NCBI RefSeq assembly: GCF_030269925.1
Contig: NC_085117.1
Coordinates: forward strand, 10,416,731 to 10,480,730
Direction of reading: 5' to 3'
Length of the DNA stretch: 64,000 nucleotides
DNA from: Bombyx mori
Lineage: Eukaryota; Arthropoda; Insecta; Lepidoptera; Bombycidae
Numbering within the stretch: position 1 is the first letter of the stretch; every line of letters begins with the position of its first letter. The notes under the pieces are model-generated. The model was not told the DNA's origin. It ran no database searches and saw nothing but the letters and a program-made list of their open reading frames with translations. Position numbers and translations under genes: made by a program. Below, piece after piece: positions 1 to 11,106 of the stretch.

Positions 1-468
1 GCCTTTTTCACATTCTATTGTTATGAATTTTTCAAAAAACTCCTTCGAATTATTCGTGATTTTAAAAATGCTTTATCGAGACATTAGAAGGATAGTATTA
101 TATTGTATACTCGTGTTGTATTATAGTGTAAAGTGAAATATATCGTCCACAGTGACAACGAATTCAAATTTCAAATTATGTAACATCGGTTTGTTAATCG
201 GCTGTCTAAGCAAACAACATTAGAGCCATAATATGGCTCCTGCGCTCTTTGTCTCGCGTTACTTTGTGAGAGTTTAAAAACTGTAATTTGCATTCGGACT
301 ATCTCAACCCCATGCTGCCCATTTTTTTCTGTATTTCTCAATAAATAATTCGCCAATAAGCATAGATATGTCTCTGTTAATAACACAGCACCTCCTTGCT
401 GTTAAAATTGAGGTGTAATTCTCTGGGGCAATATAAATATGTAGCTTATTTTACTTTAGCAGCTCGAT
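1..468. other. AT-rich sequence, no recognised feature
   Basis: Short open frames only, with no splice-supported exon and no repeat that I recognise. Confidence 0.5.
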
Positions 469-895
469 AATTTTTTTTTTTTTTTTTATAACAAGTAAGA
501 GGCAAACGAGCAAGACGGGTCACCTGATGGTAAGTGATTCACCGCCGCCCACGGTCACCAGCGTTTACGCCAGTGCGTTGCCTACCCTTCAGGTAAGAAT
601 ATGCTTTTTTCTTGAATAACCCAATGTCGCAGTTGTTGGGGAAGACCGCTGATGGCAACGAATTCCAAAGATTTACTGTGCGTGGCAGAAAACTGTTTTT
701 AAAACGCATTGTAGTGGAACGCCAACCATCCAGATGGTGCGGATGATAGTTCCGGCGAGACGATCGGTTACGAAAATCAGCGGCTTCTATTAAATTGAAC
801 AACTCCTCGGAACACTCCCCATTGTAAATTCTGTAAAGTATGCATAGAGAAGATAGATCCCTACGCAGTGGAGCCGGGTGACCGTGTGTGAGTTA
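469..895 (-). mobile_element. Non-LTR retrotransposon 3' end with reverse-transcriptase C terminus
   Basis: On the minus strand, 802-539 encodes a basic 87-residue segment including [28 protein letters not shown] and [15 protein letters not shown]. This is typical of the extreme C terminus of arthropod LINE ORF2 proteins. A poly(T) run at 471-487 is the A-tail in antisense. The segment before the tail (500-575) resembles the repeats at 27.22 and 28.02 kb, so these share one LINE 3' end. The element is strongly 5'-truncated. Confidence 0.7.
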
Positions 896-1039
896 TTCCC
901 AATAATCATAATTATTATTATTGATTTAAAATCTTATTAATTATACGCTATTTTTTAGAAAAGATATTAAAAATACAATTTAAAAAAGCTATATAAAAAT
1001 TGATTGCCGCTGATGGAGGTGTCTACGACACAAGCCAAC

Positions 1040-1240
1040 AGTGGTTATAACTTCAGAGTGAGAAACCTCCTCACAATACGCGCAGTATCGAGGATAACTG
1101 CCTTCTGTATCAGACCCCTAACCCAGCTGTATAACGAAAGTTTCTTAAGGTGTTGATCCAAATTTTTCGCTTTCAAACCGTGTACCGAAACAACGATTGG
1201 AATAATGATAGTTGAATAAACATGCCACATGGCGGTAGTC
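1040..1240 (-). mobile_element. Non-LTR retrotransposon C-terminal relic
   Basis: The minus frame 1230-1045 reads WHVYSTIIIPIVVSVHG and LQ/IQKAVILDTARIVRRFL. This pattern is seen at the C terminus of LINE reverse transcriptases annotated as endonuclease-reverse transcriptase. No poly(A) tail was found. It is a truncated relic with no function expected. Confidence 0.5.
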
Positions 1241-1260
1241 TCGTGGACCAGGTCTAAATA

Positions 1261-1515
1261 TATATATTTTTTTATTGCTTAGATGGATGGACGAGCTCAC
1301 AGCCCACCCAGTGTTAAGTAGTTACTGTAGCCCATAGACATCTACAACGTAAATGCGCCACTTACCTTGAGATATAGGTTCTAAGATCTCAGTATGGTTG
1401 CAACGGCTGCCGCACCCTTCAAACCGAAACGCATTACTGCTTCACGGCAGAAATAGGCAGGGTGGTGGTACCTACCCGAGCGGACTCACAAGAGGTCCTA
1501 CTACCAGTAAAAATT
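1261..1515 (-). repeat. Bm1-type SINE, 3' body
   Basis: Antisense copy of the SINE body, running from the tail (TTTTTATTGCTTAGATGG) to CCTACTACCAGTAA. The tRNA-like head is missing. Closely similar to the copies at 17.73 and 20.50 kb. Confidence 0.85.
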
Positions 1516-1779
1516 AAAAATCCTTTTTTGCCTTCACGAGGTTCTCGTCATGACGACTGGAACTTTGGAACTGGAACTTTTATTATTACTAGTGGTCCCG
1601 CCGAGTCGACATTCGACTATAATTAATTGAAATTATAAGTTTGAACGTTATTATGGTTCTATTGTCAAAGATACTTCTATAATCACAGATTTCACCAAGA
1701 CTACACTGCAGACAAACAAACAATATTAACCTATTCTCAATTTGATCACAGACAATTTTAGCAAAAAAAGTTTGACAAT
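1516..1779. other. AT-rich sequence, no recognised feature
   Basis: No coding or repeat signal recognised. The last 50 bp lead into the repeat shared with 60.24 kb. Confidence 0.4.
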
Positions 1780-2724
1780 AAACATAGAGTATTCGTATGT
1801 GTGTGTCAAATGCATGGTAGGGTGTGTAACGTTTTTTTATTGATTTAATGTATTATTAACGCCTAATTTAAAAAATATATACAGTCAAACCTGGGTAAGT
1901 GAGAACTGGATAAGTAAGAAAACTCTATAAGTGAAAGTAATAGCAAGGACCCGTCATTTTAAGCTCCCAAAACCTCTATTAGCGAGAAACAGAAACCTCT
2001 GTAAGAGAGAGTCGTTTTTTCCTCATGGACCTCCGTAAGTGAGACTGCTACATATCTATACCTCTATAAGCGACAGCCGAGCTTTATTTATTTATTTATA
2101 TTATTTAGGAGGAACAAATGACAAAACAAATTACAAATTTAACATCTGCTATTTTATGACTCATTTTTAACTTTCGTGGAACTTCTTATCATTGTTTTTT
2201 TTGGTTTTCCCGTGAATATTGAACCTATTCTATTTCGTGGAACTAAATAACGTTGTTATTTTATCGTATTCTTTTATCGCATTATTTTCGAATCGACACG
2301 TGTGCCTGTATACCGTCCTGTTTGTCGAACTTACTCAGTTTATCGTTAATCAATTGCGAAGGAAAGTTCTGTTAATCAATTGCGAAGGAAAGTTCTGTTC
2401 TGCATCATGTAAAAACGGAAAATTAAAGTACTGTCATTAAAGTCATAAACTTAAAATAGTGAATGCATTTGAATGCAGAAAATCGCGAATCGAAATTCAG
2501 AGGGAGCATTAGCGAGAAACTCGGGTTAGTGAGAAACCTCTATAAGCGAGAATGAGATTGTGCTCCCTTGAACTCTCGCTTATCCAGGTTTGACTGTATA
2601 TATTTCGGCACTCCTTCGCTATATTCTCTATAAGTGTGGAAAATTTCATACTCCTCCGTCCGCGCAATTTTCGTAAAAAGGGATGCAAAGTTTTTGCTTC
2701 TTGTATTAATATATAGATTATTAA
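1780..2724 (+). repeat. Interspersed repeat split by a DNA transposon
   Basis: Segments 1780-1880 and 2597-2724 together match the continuous copy at 60238-60467. Shared marks are GTGTGTGTCAAATGCATGG-like text, TTGATTTAATGTATT, then CATACTCCTCCGTC, CAATTTTCGTAAAAAGG and a TATTAATATATAGATTA end. Part of it also occurs at 44940-45055. I cannot assign the family. Confidence 0.65.
1882..2596 (+). mobile_element. pogo/Tigger-like non-autonomous DNA transposon
   Basis: Terminal inverted repeats begin CAGTCAAACCTGGGTAAGTG on the left and CAGTCAAACCTGGATAAGCG on the right (reverse complement). They match at 21 of 23 positions. The element is flanked by TA on both sides, as expected for Tc1/mariner/pogo insertions. 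Inside each end lie several degenerate copies of ACCTCTATAAGCGAGA (near 1921, 1974, 1992, 2031, 2063, 2500-2550), likely transposase-binding subterminal repeats. The 715-bp interior has no transposase frame; it has a 26-bp perfect tandem duplication at 2345-2396. The insertion splits an older repeat whose uninterrupted copy is at 60.3 kb. Confidence 0.8.
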
Positions 2725-3689
2725 AACTGATGCGCAATTGTTGTTCAGACAAAATATCCCAATTATGTCGCGGCTGCACAGAATGTAATCAAAAGTGAGG
2801 TCCTTCCTGCAAGGAGAGCCGAGCAGGAAGAGCGGGGCGACTGTGGAATGAAAAATTTTAATTCCGAATGCAGTTTGTTAAGAGCGTACAATAATAGAGA
2901 ATATTCAACGTACCGGGAAGCAGAACGCACAAAAGGATTTTCGTATTATTATTTCTTGTTTTTTTTTTGTCAGCGACAATTAATTACTTGTTTTAGTACC
3001 TCTTTTCTTTTTAGTTTTCGACTAAGTTTTTTTGATAGCAAAAGATGGTTCTCGAATTAGATGTCATTGAAATCGTGGATTATATTGAATTCTGTACTGT
3101 ACTGTATGTACTGTGTTTCAAGCACAATTAACACTGCTCTGAGACTTTAATCCCGTTTGCTATTTTAATTTTGTTGGTTCCGAAGTTTCGTATGCTTTAC
3201 AATTTTCATGATCTAACGGATTAACATTATCGAATCAACATTACCTACATTGAAAATAGTAAACAAAAAATCACATTGTAACAATAAGTTACAATTTTGA
3301 ATTCAATTTATGATTGCAAATTTTACCTTTAACTTAATGTAGGTAAAACTGCAACACCAAAATACATACGTCTACGTAGATTTGTCTACGCAGCTTGAAA
3401 TCGAACACGAAAACGTGAAGCTTTCGTGAAATTGAAAACGTAGACCGCACACCAAGCACCGACTCTACGATTCGTTTGATCCGGCTAATTACGTATACGC
3501 AAAACAGAATGTCCGCAACCGGTGCGGTGCCGGCCGACATTCACACACGGAAAAACGGCCAATCCTTTAATTAAAACCCCAACTCTTGGTCGCTGTCAGA
3601 GTTACATTTAGTTTCGTTTGACCATGTTTTCGCGAAATTCGGGATAATGATGATGTAAAAAAAAAGGCACGGCTTAAAAGATGTGGTGT
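2725..3689. other. Intergenic, no recognised gene
   Basis: AT-rich with short frames. A somewhat GC-richer patch at 3340-3560 contains repeated CTACGTAGA/GTCTACG words. No exon or repeat family is assigned. Confidence 0.4.
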
Positions 3690-3912
3690 ATGTAATTAAC
3701 AACTCTGACCGGGTTCTGACCTCGGACAGAGATCGGACGTCGGGTGTAAGAGTGCAGGGGAGTCGTTTAGTGGGTGGGCCCTAAAATCCTTGGGCCCGCG
3801 ATCTGCTCTCAACACCTGCAGATCGTTGGGTCTCACATACCCCGCGCGCCCCCAAAGCGCGGGGGGGGACCTCGTAGGAGGTTCGGCCCCCGGCCCGAAC
3901 AAAAAAAAAAAA
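3690..3912 (+). repeat. GC-rich retroelement-like 3' segment with A-tail
   Basis: About 210 bp of strikingly GC-rich sequence (for example CCCCGCGCGCCCCCAAAGCG) ends in an A12 run. This looks like a LINE or SINE 3' UTR inserted in AT-rich DNA. It has no coding frame that I can recognise and no second copy in the window. Confidence 0.45.
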
Positions 3913-3919
3913 GGTAATT

Positions 3920-4120
3920 AACTACTCAAATCAGCCCACTGAGTTTCTCGCCGAATCTTCTCAGTGGGTCGCAATTCCGATCCGGTGGTAGATTCTGCAC
4001 AGCACTGCTATTTAACTCTTTAGCTCCTAGCGGGCTAGTGTTAGCAAATTACCTCAGTTTGAGCCTGTGAGCTCATCTACCCGTCTGGCCTCTCAGGCTC
4101 TTACTAGCGAATAGGTAGGG
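3920..4120 (+). mobile_element. Jockey-like LINE 3' end (family B)
   Basis: Contains the recurrent block GCCCACTGAGTTTCTCGCCG, TCTTCTCAGTGGGTCGC, GATCCGGTGGTAGATTCTGC, CTAGTGTTAGCAAATT and GAGCTCATCTACCCGTC found after the reverse-transcriptase frame at 59.7 kb. 5'-truncated, 3' UTR only. Confidence 0.8.
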
Positions 4121-5279
4121 AACAAAAATTACTCGATAACAGACAAATTTTGACTTTCCAAACTGAAAAGAAGTGAAATAATAGTATTCGAACTCAAATT
4201 ATTTAGAAAACTACACATTTTTTAGCTTTAGAGTCTTTGTGTTTTTCTTAGCAGACTTTACAGGCCTCTAAGAAAACAGACATAAGGAAAACGTCCGCTT
4301 TTAAACTCATTGTGTGGTCCCAGTATTTAAACGAATTTCTATCACGGCGTTTCATCTGGGGTAATTACTTTTAGTCTTTACGCTCTCCGAGCTAATTCAC
4401 AGCCGTTTTAGAGAATATTCGTACTAAGATAACATTCGATTTAACACTTAGCCAAATTAATCGTTTAGTTAATTTCGGTGTTATCTTGTTTATAGAGAAA
4501 TATAATTGAGAGATATTCGTTCAGTACTGACAGAAAAGGGTTTTACAATTTTGGACGCGAATTGTTTACTACATTTAATGATTTGAAGGTAAGTTCAACT
4601 GTATTTAAATAGAAATTATATAGTCATATAGTCATATTTTGCAAGGGATATTAGAATTCGGAAAATATGTATATTTATCGAAATGCTTTTTTATTAGCTA
4701 TATAGATGCTGGTTAAGCATGAAGGTTCTCTTTGTAGCGATTAAAGGTTTTGTCTAATTACCTATAAAGTGAGATATAATTTAATTATTATAGCGTTAGG
4801 TTTCCAACTGTAATCCATTCTTCGTGTCAAGAAGATTAAACAGACAAACAAAAAAACTAGTTTAGTTTAGGAATAGGCGTGGATCAAGAACAAATAAAAC
4901 AATGGAATGTCGAATTATTATTAAGAATTTTTACTGCATAAAATCAAATGATTCCAGGGTGGGAGTTGGGTGGTCAGGACACAGTTGGGGTACGAAGTGG
5001 GGGCGGCGGCAATTATTGAGCAAATGTAATAGCGGCATTGTGATAGAGGGCGGCGAAGCTCAGACGTCGAGCCGTGTTGATTAGTGCACAGACGTGAAAT
5101 GGAGTTGATTTTGTTCCAAATTTTTTGTTTTTTTAATAACTAATATAATATATGTACATATTCATTGTGAACAGCGTAAAAAGTATATGATAAAATCCTC
5201 ACACTCAGTGCCTCCAGACTAAGTTTTGTTCTGTGTTATATTTTTAGCGAAAACACACTGCATTCCAATCGGAAATTAT
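4121..5279. other. Intergenic, no recognised gene
   Basis: AT-rich, with a G-rich patch at 4960-5090 (GTGGGGGCGGCGGC). No splice-supported exon or repeat match was seen. Confidence 0.4.
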
Positions 5280-5315
5280 GTAGTAGTAATCATAAATACA
5301 TACATACATATACAT

Positions 5316-5567
5316 ATTTACTAACAATCACGCCACGTTAACGGGTTCCGTGCTAAGTTCGTCAAGAACTTGTGTTACAGGTATCAGATAACGAAAATAA
5401 ATGTAAGATTTTTATTATACACATACATATATTTTAATATACATTCATAACCCTGGAAAATACATTTTTATATTTATCATACAAATATCTTCCCTTGGCG
5501 GGATTCGAACCCGCGACTTCCTTGTGTAGTGACCATGTCACTTACCACTACACCAGACTGCCGTTGA
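5316..5567 (-). repeat. tRNA-derived SINE (second family), minus copy
   Basis: On the minus strand the head at 5567-5490 carries an A box (TGGTGTAGTGG) and a B box (GGTTCGAATCC) in tRNA spacing. A ~180-bp body ends GGCGTGATTGTTAGTAAAT. A plus-strand copy lies at 46613-46862. The tRNA ends do not pair into a proper acceptor stem and the sequence continues into the body, so it is a SINE and not a tRNA gene. Confidence 0.75.
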
Positions 5568-5619
5568 AATCAAAGGTTGATAGGGTGATGAAAGAATTAG
5601 TAAAGGGTAACAATATGAT

Positions 5620-5892
5620 ATCTTTTTTCCCTACATATTCGCTGTTAGCCTAAGAGGCTATTCCAGATACGCGCGGATGGGTAGGTGGCGGTGAGGGGCT
5701 CAACCTGAGAGAATTTGCTAACACTAGCCCTAGCCAGAGCAGCGCTTCGCAGAATCTACCACCGGATCGGAATCGCGACCCACTAAGAAGATCCGGCCAG
5801 AAACTCAGTGGGCTGTGTGTATGGGTTAATTCACTCGTCGAGCCCTTGGTCGCAAGCGACGTGTTTGATGACGAGAAACTCAGTGGGCTATA
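5620..5892 (-). mobile_element. Jockey-like LINE 3' end (family B), minus copy
   Basis: Antisense copy of the family B 3' UTR: ACTAGCCCTAGCC, AATCTACCACCGGATCGGAA, GAAACTCAGTGGGCTGTG. The end of ORF2 lies at 5820-5890, where GAAACTCAGTGGGCTATAG is repeated. The T-rich left end is the A-tail. Confidence 0.8.
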
Positions 5893-6660
5893 GAAACCAA
5901 ATATGCTATCTTTCGTCTTTCGGTATATATTGTTTTTTTATAGCTGTACGAGGCGTAATTCTCTATTCTGGAGAGATAACTCTGCTCTGAGAATTTCTGT
6001 TATAGCTTAGATTTATGATCGAGGTATTATTACCCACCTTAGTCTATAATTACTGTCAAGGTTCCTCGGATTTTCTACGACGCAACATGAAGTTTGAAAT
6101 GACACCGCCGCTACGCTGGGTTTCCGGAATTCCCGATGCCCATAAAAAACGCTAAATCTTCCATCAGATGGAAATCAATTCTCCTACAATCGTAACTTAT
6201 ATTTTCGCGCTTTTTTCGCCACGAGCTCATTACAGAACCTTCATAATCTTTGTATTGAGAACAATAAAAATATAAAGAATAATATCTTGTTAAAATAAAG
6301 TGCACTTCTTTACTTTTTCTGTTCATGATTATATTTGCGACGAGCCACGGACACGCCCCCTTCCATCCCCTATTATATTCAGATTCAATCACGAAAAAAC
6401 ACAACAGACATAGTACCCTTAACCGTATTCAGCTTTATTACCGAATGCGATAGATTGAAAATTGCATGACAAATTTTAAATTATATAAGAACTGAATTGT
6501 ACTGTTTTGATTTGTCTATAAAATAATACACTTTGAGCTTTGTCTGGGAATCGCTGAACGCGAGTAATGTTTTTAGCATTCAATGAATTTAATTAATTAA
6601 AATTATTTTGTTTTGTTCGAAACGTTTTCGATTACTATATTCTTGATTTATTTTATTACA
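5893..6660. other. Intergenic, no recognised gene
   Basis: The longest frame (6404-6111, minus, 97 codons) shows no family signature or splice context. No repeat recognised. Confidence 0.4.
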
Positions 6661-6678
6661 ATGATTGTTTAATTGAAG

Positions 6679-7071
6679 GCTAAAGTGGCGGATGAAAGGC
6701 GATTGCATGCAGCAGAGATGCGAATGTTGCGATGGATGTGTGGAGTAACGAGAATGGATAGAATACGGAATGAATATGTTAGGGGAAGTCTGAAAGTGGC
6801 ACCTGTGACAGAGAAGCTGAGAAGTGCGCGTTTGGGATGGTATGGACATGTGATGAGACGAGATGAAAATGAGGTTGGTAAGAAAATGTTAACTATGAGT
6901 GTGGAAGGATATAGAGGAAGAGGTAGACCTAAGATGGATTGCGTGAAAGACGATATGGTTAAGAGGGAGTGAGCGAAGAAATGGTATATGATAGAAGAGT
7001 ATGGAAGGAGAAAACATGTTGCGCCGACCCCAGGTAACTGGGAGAAGGGCAGGATAATGATGATGATGATG
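6679..7071 (+). mobile_element. RTE-type LINE 3' end with 18-bp target site duplication
   Basis: The plus frame to 6972 encodes the C terminus of an RTE-clade reverse transcriptase. Recognisable parts are RRLHAAEMRMLRWMCGVTR, LGWYGHVMRRDENE and RGRGRPKMDCVKDDM. The element ends in a (GAT)n/(ATG)n microsatellite tail, typical of RTE elements. It is bounded by perfect direct repeats ATGATTGTTTAATTGAAG at 6661-6678 and 7072-7089, so the insertion limits are defined. Severely 5'-truncated; no function expected. Confidence 0.85.
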
Positions 7072-7112
7072 ATGATTGTTTAATTGAAGCTCTTATTAAT
7101 TACATTTAGCAT

Positions 7113-7285
7113 GAATAGAAATTGTAGTGCAAGGTAGAGGGTGAAGAGAAGTCGACCGTATAAGACATGGATGGAGTGTGTGAATGGCGATATGAGAGAA
7201 AGAGGAGTGGGTGTTAAGATGACGGCTAATATGGAATCGAAAAATTCGCTGTGCCGACCCCACCTAGTGGGATACAGTTAAGACT
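7113..7285 (+). mobile_element. RTE-type LINE relic
   Basis: Degraded cousin of the preceding element: a frame like RPYKTWMECVNGDMRERG, then GCTGTGCCGACCCCACCTAG corresponding to GTTGCGCCGACCCCAGGTAA at 7018-7038. Confidence 0.6.
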
Positions 7286-7289
7286 GAAA

Positions 7290-8215
7290 AGTTATCTGAA
7301 CTGAAATTACATTTTATTGTTGCTCATAATTTTTATTTTATTTATATAATATAGATCAGGTTAAGAAATTGTTTTAATTATTTTATTTTAAATAATGAAT
7401 TGATAATTATGTAATGTAAATGTAATGTAAAATCTATACTTTTCAAAGTATAGACGTCATCAGTGGCATAACAAATGTTGGGCTATTGCCTCAAAATTTT
7501 ATTTATTTACATTTCATCTTTCTATCAATGTCACCCGTTCATTTATTAATCTATATTTTTGTAAACGAACCTAAGTATGGGTTTCCAAGCCAGTAAAATT
7601 TATAAAAAAAAAGCATGTATGTAAAATATTTTTGAAAACACAGTAGGAAATCCGCATAACGCATTGATAAAAAAAAAAACTGTAGGTATTAAAAATATGA
7701 TGGTGCAAGTCGTGGCGAGTCGCAATACAATATACCTAAACCAGCAGAACGTTTGTCTTTATCATTTACGTCTTTGTTTGGAGCAAAAAAACTTAAAAGT
7801 CTAGACGATTCGAAACACTGACAACAATTTGTTTAATATTTTTCAAAACGAACAACAGTGGCCAGCGTTACCAACTCAAAGTGGTTCTATTGTTTAACGG
7901 CACAATTAGACGCGGGATACGAATGAAAGAAACTGATCAAGTCTGCGTTGCTGACAGCACAAAACTGTTTGATACTTGATGCTGATAGTCGGTTATCAAA
8001 CTTATGCCATCATCGCATATGCTATTAATTTGCCTATTCGTTATCTTTAATGTAAACGGACATAGTTCCACTTGTGTCATCCTCGAGTGAATGATTCTGG
8101 TATACGTCTGGTATAGAACAATTAATGTTGATGTTAAATGTTTTTCGTTGTAGACGACGTTGCTGGTAAAGTTTTGAAGAAACAGATCAATACTTATTAC
8201 TAAATGAAGGTTTAA
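7290..8215. other. Intergenic, no recognised gene
   Basis: AT-rich. I see no exon, RNA gene or repeat that I can name. Confidence 0.4.
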
Positions 8216-9095
8216 CTGATTTATTTATTTAGACCCACCAACAGCAAAAACACACACATTCAAGCTTAAAATTAATAAGTATAAAATTAAGTACTGGTAT
8301 GTAGGCCAGTTACAGGCATGTACAGCAATCTCTTATAACACATTTATCTTATCTTATGACATGTTACAGCAATTTTACAAATAACGGAAAAATAGGTTAA
8401 ATTTAAATGTTAACAGTTCCAGAAAAAATAATAATTAAAAACCTAACATGAAAACCAGAGTTAACTACTTAACATTCTCTCATCAATTATAAACAAAGAA
8501 ACTTGGATACTAGTTTGTTTTTGGGACCAGAACAAGTGTCGTTAAAAATGTCGATGCCCTCAATTAATGCGCATAATATTTGGTTATATTCACTACAAAT
8601 CTTTGATAAAGGGGTATATTTGAGGAGGTTTGTTCTACTTGCGGGAATAAGGAAAATTTTAGTGATGGGATGCCGTGGGCAGTTGTGTGGAACGCTAAAA
8701 CTGTTTTTCTGAAGTAAGAGGTTACAATCTATGCTTCCGGAAATTAGTTTTTTAGGAACATGATATTAATTATTCTACGACGGTTGCTGAGCGGTATTAT
8801 TTCAAAATGTTTAAGACTTAGATTATATGTGGTACCGTAAGATATGCTAGAAGAATGAAATGCTAAGTGCCTAGTGAATACACGCTGTACGCTTTCAATA
8901 CGTTGCTAATAAGTAGCGTAATGGGGACCCCAACTGGGCGAATTCAAGTTGATTGCGAACCAGCGAGTTATATAATATTATTTTAGTATTTGAGGTCAAA
9001 AATCCCTTTGTATTTCTTTTTAGGAATCCCAGCATTTTGGCTAGTTTAATAACAATTGCATCAATATGTGCTTTGAATGTTAGTTTGATGAAGTC
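8216..9095 (-). mobile_element. LINE reverse-transcriptase relic
   Basis: Minus-strand translation of about 9085-8900 gives LTFKAHIDAIV, KLAKMLGFLKRNTKGF, TKIILYNSLVRNQLEFAQ and GSPLRYLLATY, the thumb region of CR1/jockey-type reverse transcriptases. Beyond that the frame is broken by stops and shifts. The stretch 8216-8500 is probably its 3' UTR. Confidence 0.65.
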
Positions 9096-9944
9096 TTGTA
9101 CTACAAGGCTACAAGAATGAGACAGAAGATGACACGCCGCTTGAAAATCCTTAATAACTGCATTTTAAAGGAAATGGACGTTCTTTTTTTGTCGACTGTT
9201 GACATTATTGATCAAAATCTAGAGTTTTCGGAGACATACTCAAAAACGAAAACTCTCTGGATTCGTTTATCGCCTCGGGGAAGATATCTTCACAGTGTGG
9301 AGATTGTGTAGGTGATCACCAAATCGATGGTCCTTACCTATCGAAGGAGCTAATCATACGCATATAATTCAAAATCTTCTCAATGCTTCAGACTGCAAGA
9401 ATTAGCAGCGCATTACGTTGCGAGCAATCAAGTCAGGTCAGTAAGGGGCAGAATGAGAATTCGCTATGTGCGCCATGAATATAACCATTCAAACAAATGA
9501 ACAAAATTCTGCTAAACTTTTCAAAAGTATCAATTTTTTTTTGTCGTTCTGTTTCTATACAAAATTTGGGCGGACGAGTACCGGGCCGCGTCCGTCCGTC
9601 GAGCTGCAGCGCTTTTCTACGCCTAAAGGTAGGAAAAATCGAAACCACAGGCAGTTTCTAACAACCACTGTTATTCCAGTAAGTTAATAGACAAGAAATG
9701 TTTTTTTTTTCAATTTATTTTTACTTAAGCTCTACAAGAAGAAGAGTTTTGAGATTTTAGCTATTGAAGCAATGTAAAAAAAATATTAATTCAACGAAAC
9801 AAATGGTTTCGTAAAAAGCTTAAATTAATTTTATGGTGCTCCGTAAGCTATTCTAGTATTATTGGTACAATTTATATTGTACACGGTAGCCGAAGCTAAA
9901 ACGATATGTAGGATGGATAAGAACAGAACGTATGAAAAGAGCAT
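9096..9944. other. Intergenic, with a GC-rich patch
   Basis: Mostly AT-rich. At 9565-9640 a GC-rich stretch (GGGCCGCGTCCGTCCGTCGA) is followed by a donor-like AAAG|GTAGGA. It could be a non-coding first exon or part of a repeat; nothing decides between them. Confidence 0.3.
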
Positions 9945-10306
9945 ACCCGATCCTGTAGACCGAATGGTAAAGTCGACGTCGCTCTAAATACGTCATTACG
10001 GATCCTCCCGATCCATTAACAGTGCTTTTAGGTACCTCAAGCACCGGTCACCGTCTTCGCCGAACCCGTCGCTTGCGAAGAATGGCTCGACGAGTAAATT
10101 AACCCTCAAACACAGCCCACTGAGTTTCTCGCCGGATTTTCTCTCAGTGGGTCGCGATCTCGATAGGGTGCTAGACTCTGCGAAGCACTGCTCTTGCTAG
10201 GGTTAGTGTTAGCAAATTCTCTTAGGTTCCGCCTGTGAGCTCACCTACCCATCCGTGCGTAGTTACAATAGCCCCTTGAGCTACCGGCGATAGATAGGAT
10301 AAAAAA
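9945..10306 (+). mobile_element. Jockey-like LINE, end of ORF2 and 3' UTR (family B)
   Basis: Matches the 59515-59880 segment: CCGATCCTGTAGACCGAATG, ACGTCATTACGGATCCTCCC, GCACCGGTCACCGTCTTCG, then the conserved 3' UTR and a short A-tail at 10300-10306. 5'-truncated, with small deletions. Confidence 0.85.
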
Positions 10307-10974
10307 ACTTTTTTTTATCATCGTCTATCTTTAGACCTTATATCAAAGTAAAATTTATGGAGGGGTCAGTGCTAGAAATAAAAATGAGAAATTATACACA
10401 CCATGCATGTCCAAAGGGTAATAAATTGTGGAACGCATTAAACGTAAAATTTGTTTTCGGCAATAGTAATGGAACATGCTGTATGTAACGACCAGATAAG
10501 TCGGGGCTGTGGTCCGGCCGGTGTTTTCATATTTTAAAGCAACTGCCGAAACAATGATCAATTTAGCATTCACAATGCCGCCGCGCTGTTCCTTCAGAAT
10601 GCGGATACAACGTGGCACTAGGGTTGGGCAATGGTAAATCTAGGTTAGGAAAGTTTATTCTATAGTTTAGATAGGTACTATGAAATGAAAAAGAATATCA
10701 GATTAGTTTGCAGGTAGCGATCATCTATCTGCCTTCTAAGACATTGAAAATATATAAATGATTTCAAATTGTACACTTGTAACTTGTACGAAATATCGAT
10801 ACAAACTTTTTTGGATTAGATTTCATGATAATTAATCTAATGAATTTAGTCTGTGGCTATACATTTGTAGTTGGTCTGTGTAGAAATAAGAAATACATTA
10901 AAGAAAACGAGATAAGAATCAAATGGTAATAGTCGAATTGGTTAAGAGACTGTGACATATGAACGAGCTGCTTG
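10307..10974. other. Intergenic, no recognised gene
   Basis: A minus frame at 10618-10355 (87 codons) has no signature. The GC content rises at 10480-10600 without a recognisable exon. Confidence 0.35.
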
Positions 10975-11106
10975 CCATGTGTATGCCGCCAGCTAGCTCT
11001 AGAGAGAAGATCTCAACTTCTTCATATATCGACTGGCCCACCCTTTCGGAATGCACGACTACTTCGCGACAGAAATAGGAAAAACGGTGGACATACTCGT
11101 ACTAAT
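10975..11106 (-). repeat. Degraded Bm1-type SINE fragment
   Basis: Antisense words such as GGCCCACCCTTTCGGAATGC and CGCGACAGAAATAGG correspond to the Bm1 body. Old copy with many substitutions. Confidence 0.5.

Noticed and set aside
5490..5567. Possible tRNA gene (also 46613-46690)
   Set aside because: The boxes are good, but the ends do not form an acceptor stem and both copies continue into the same 180-bp body, so they are SINE heads.
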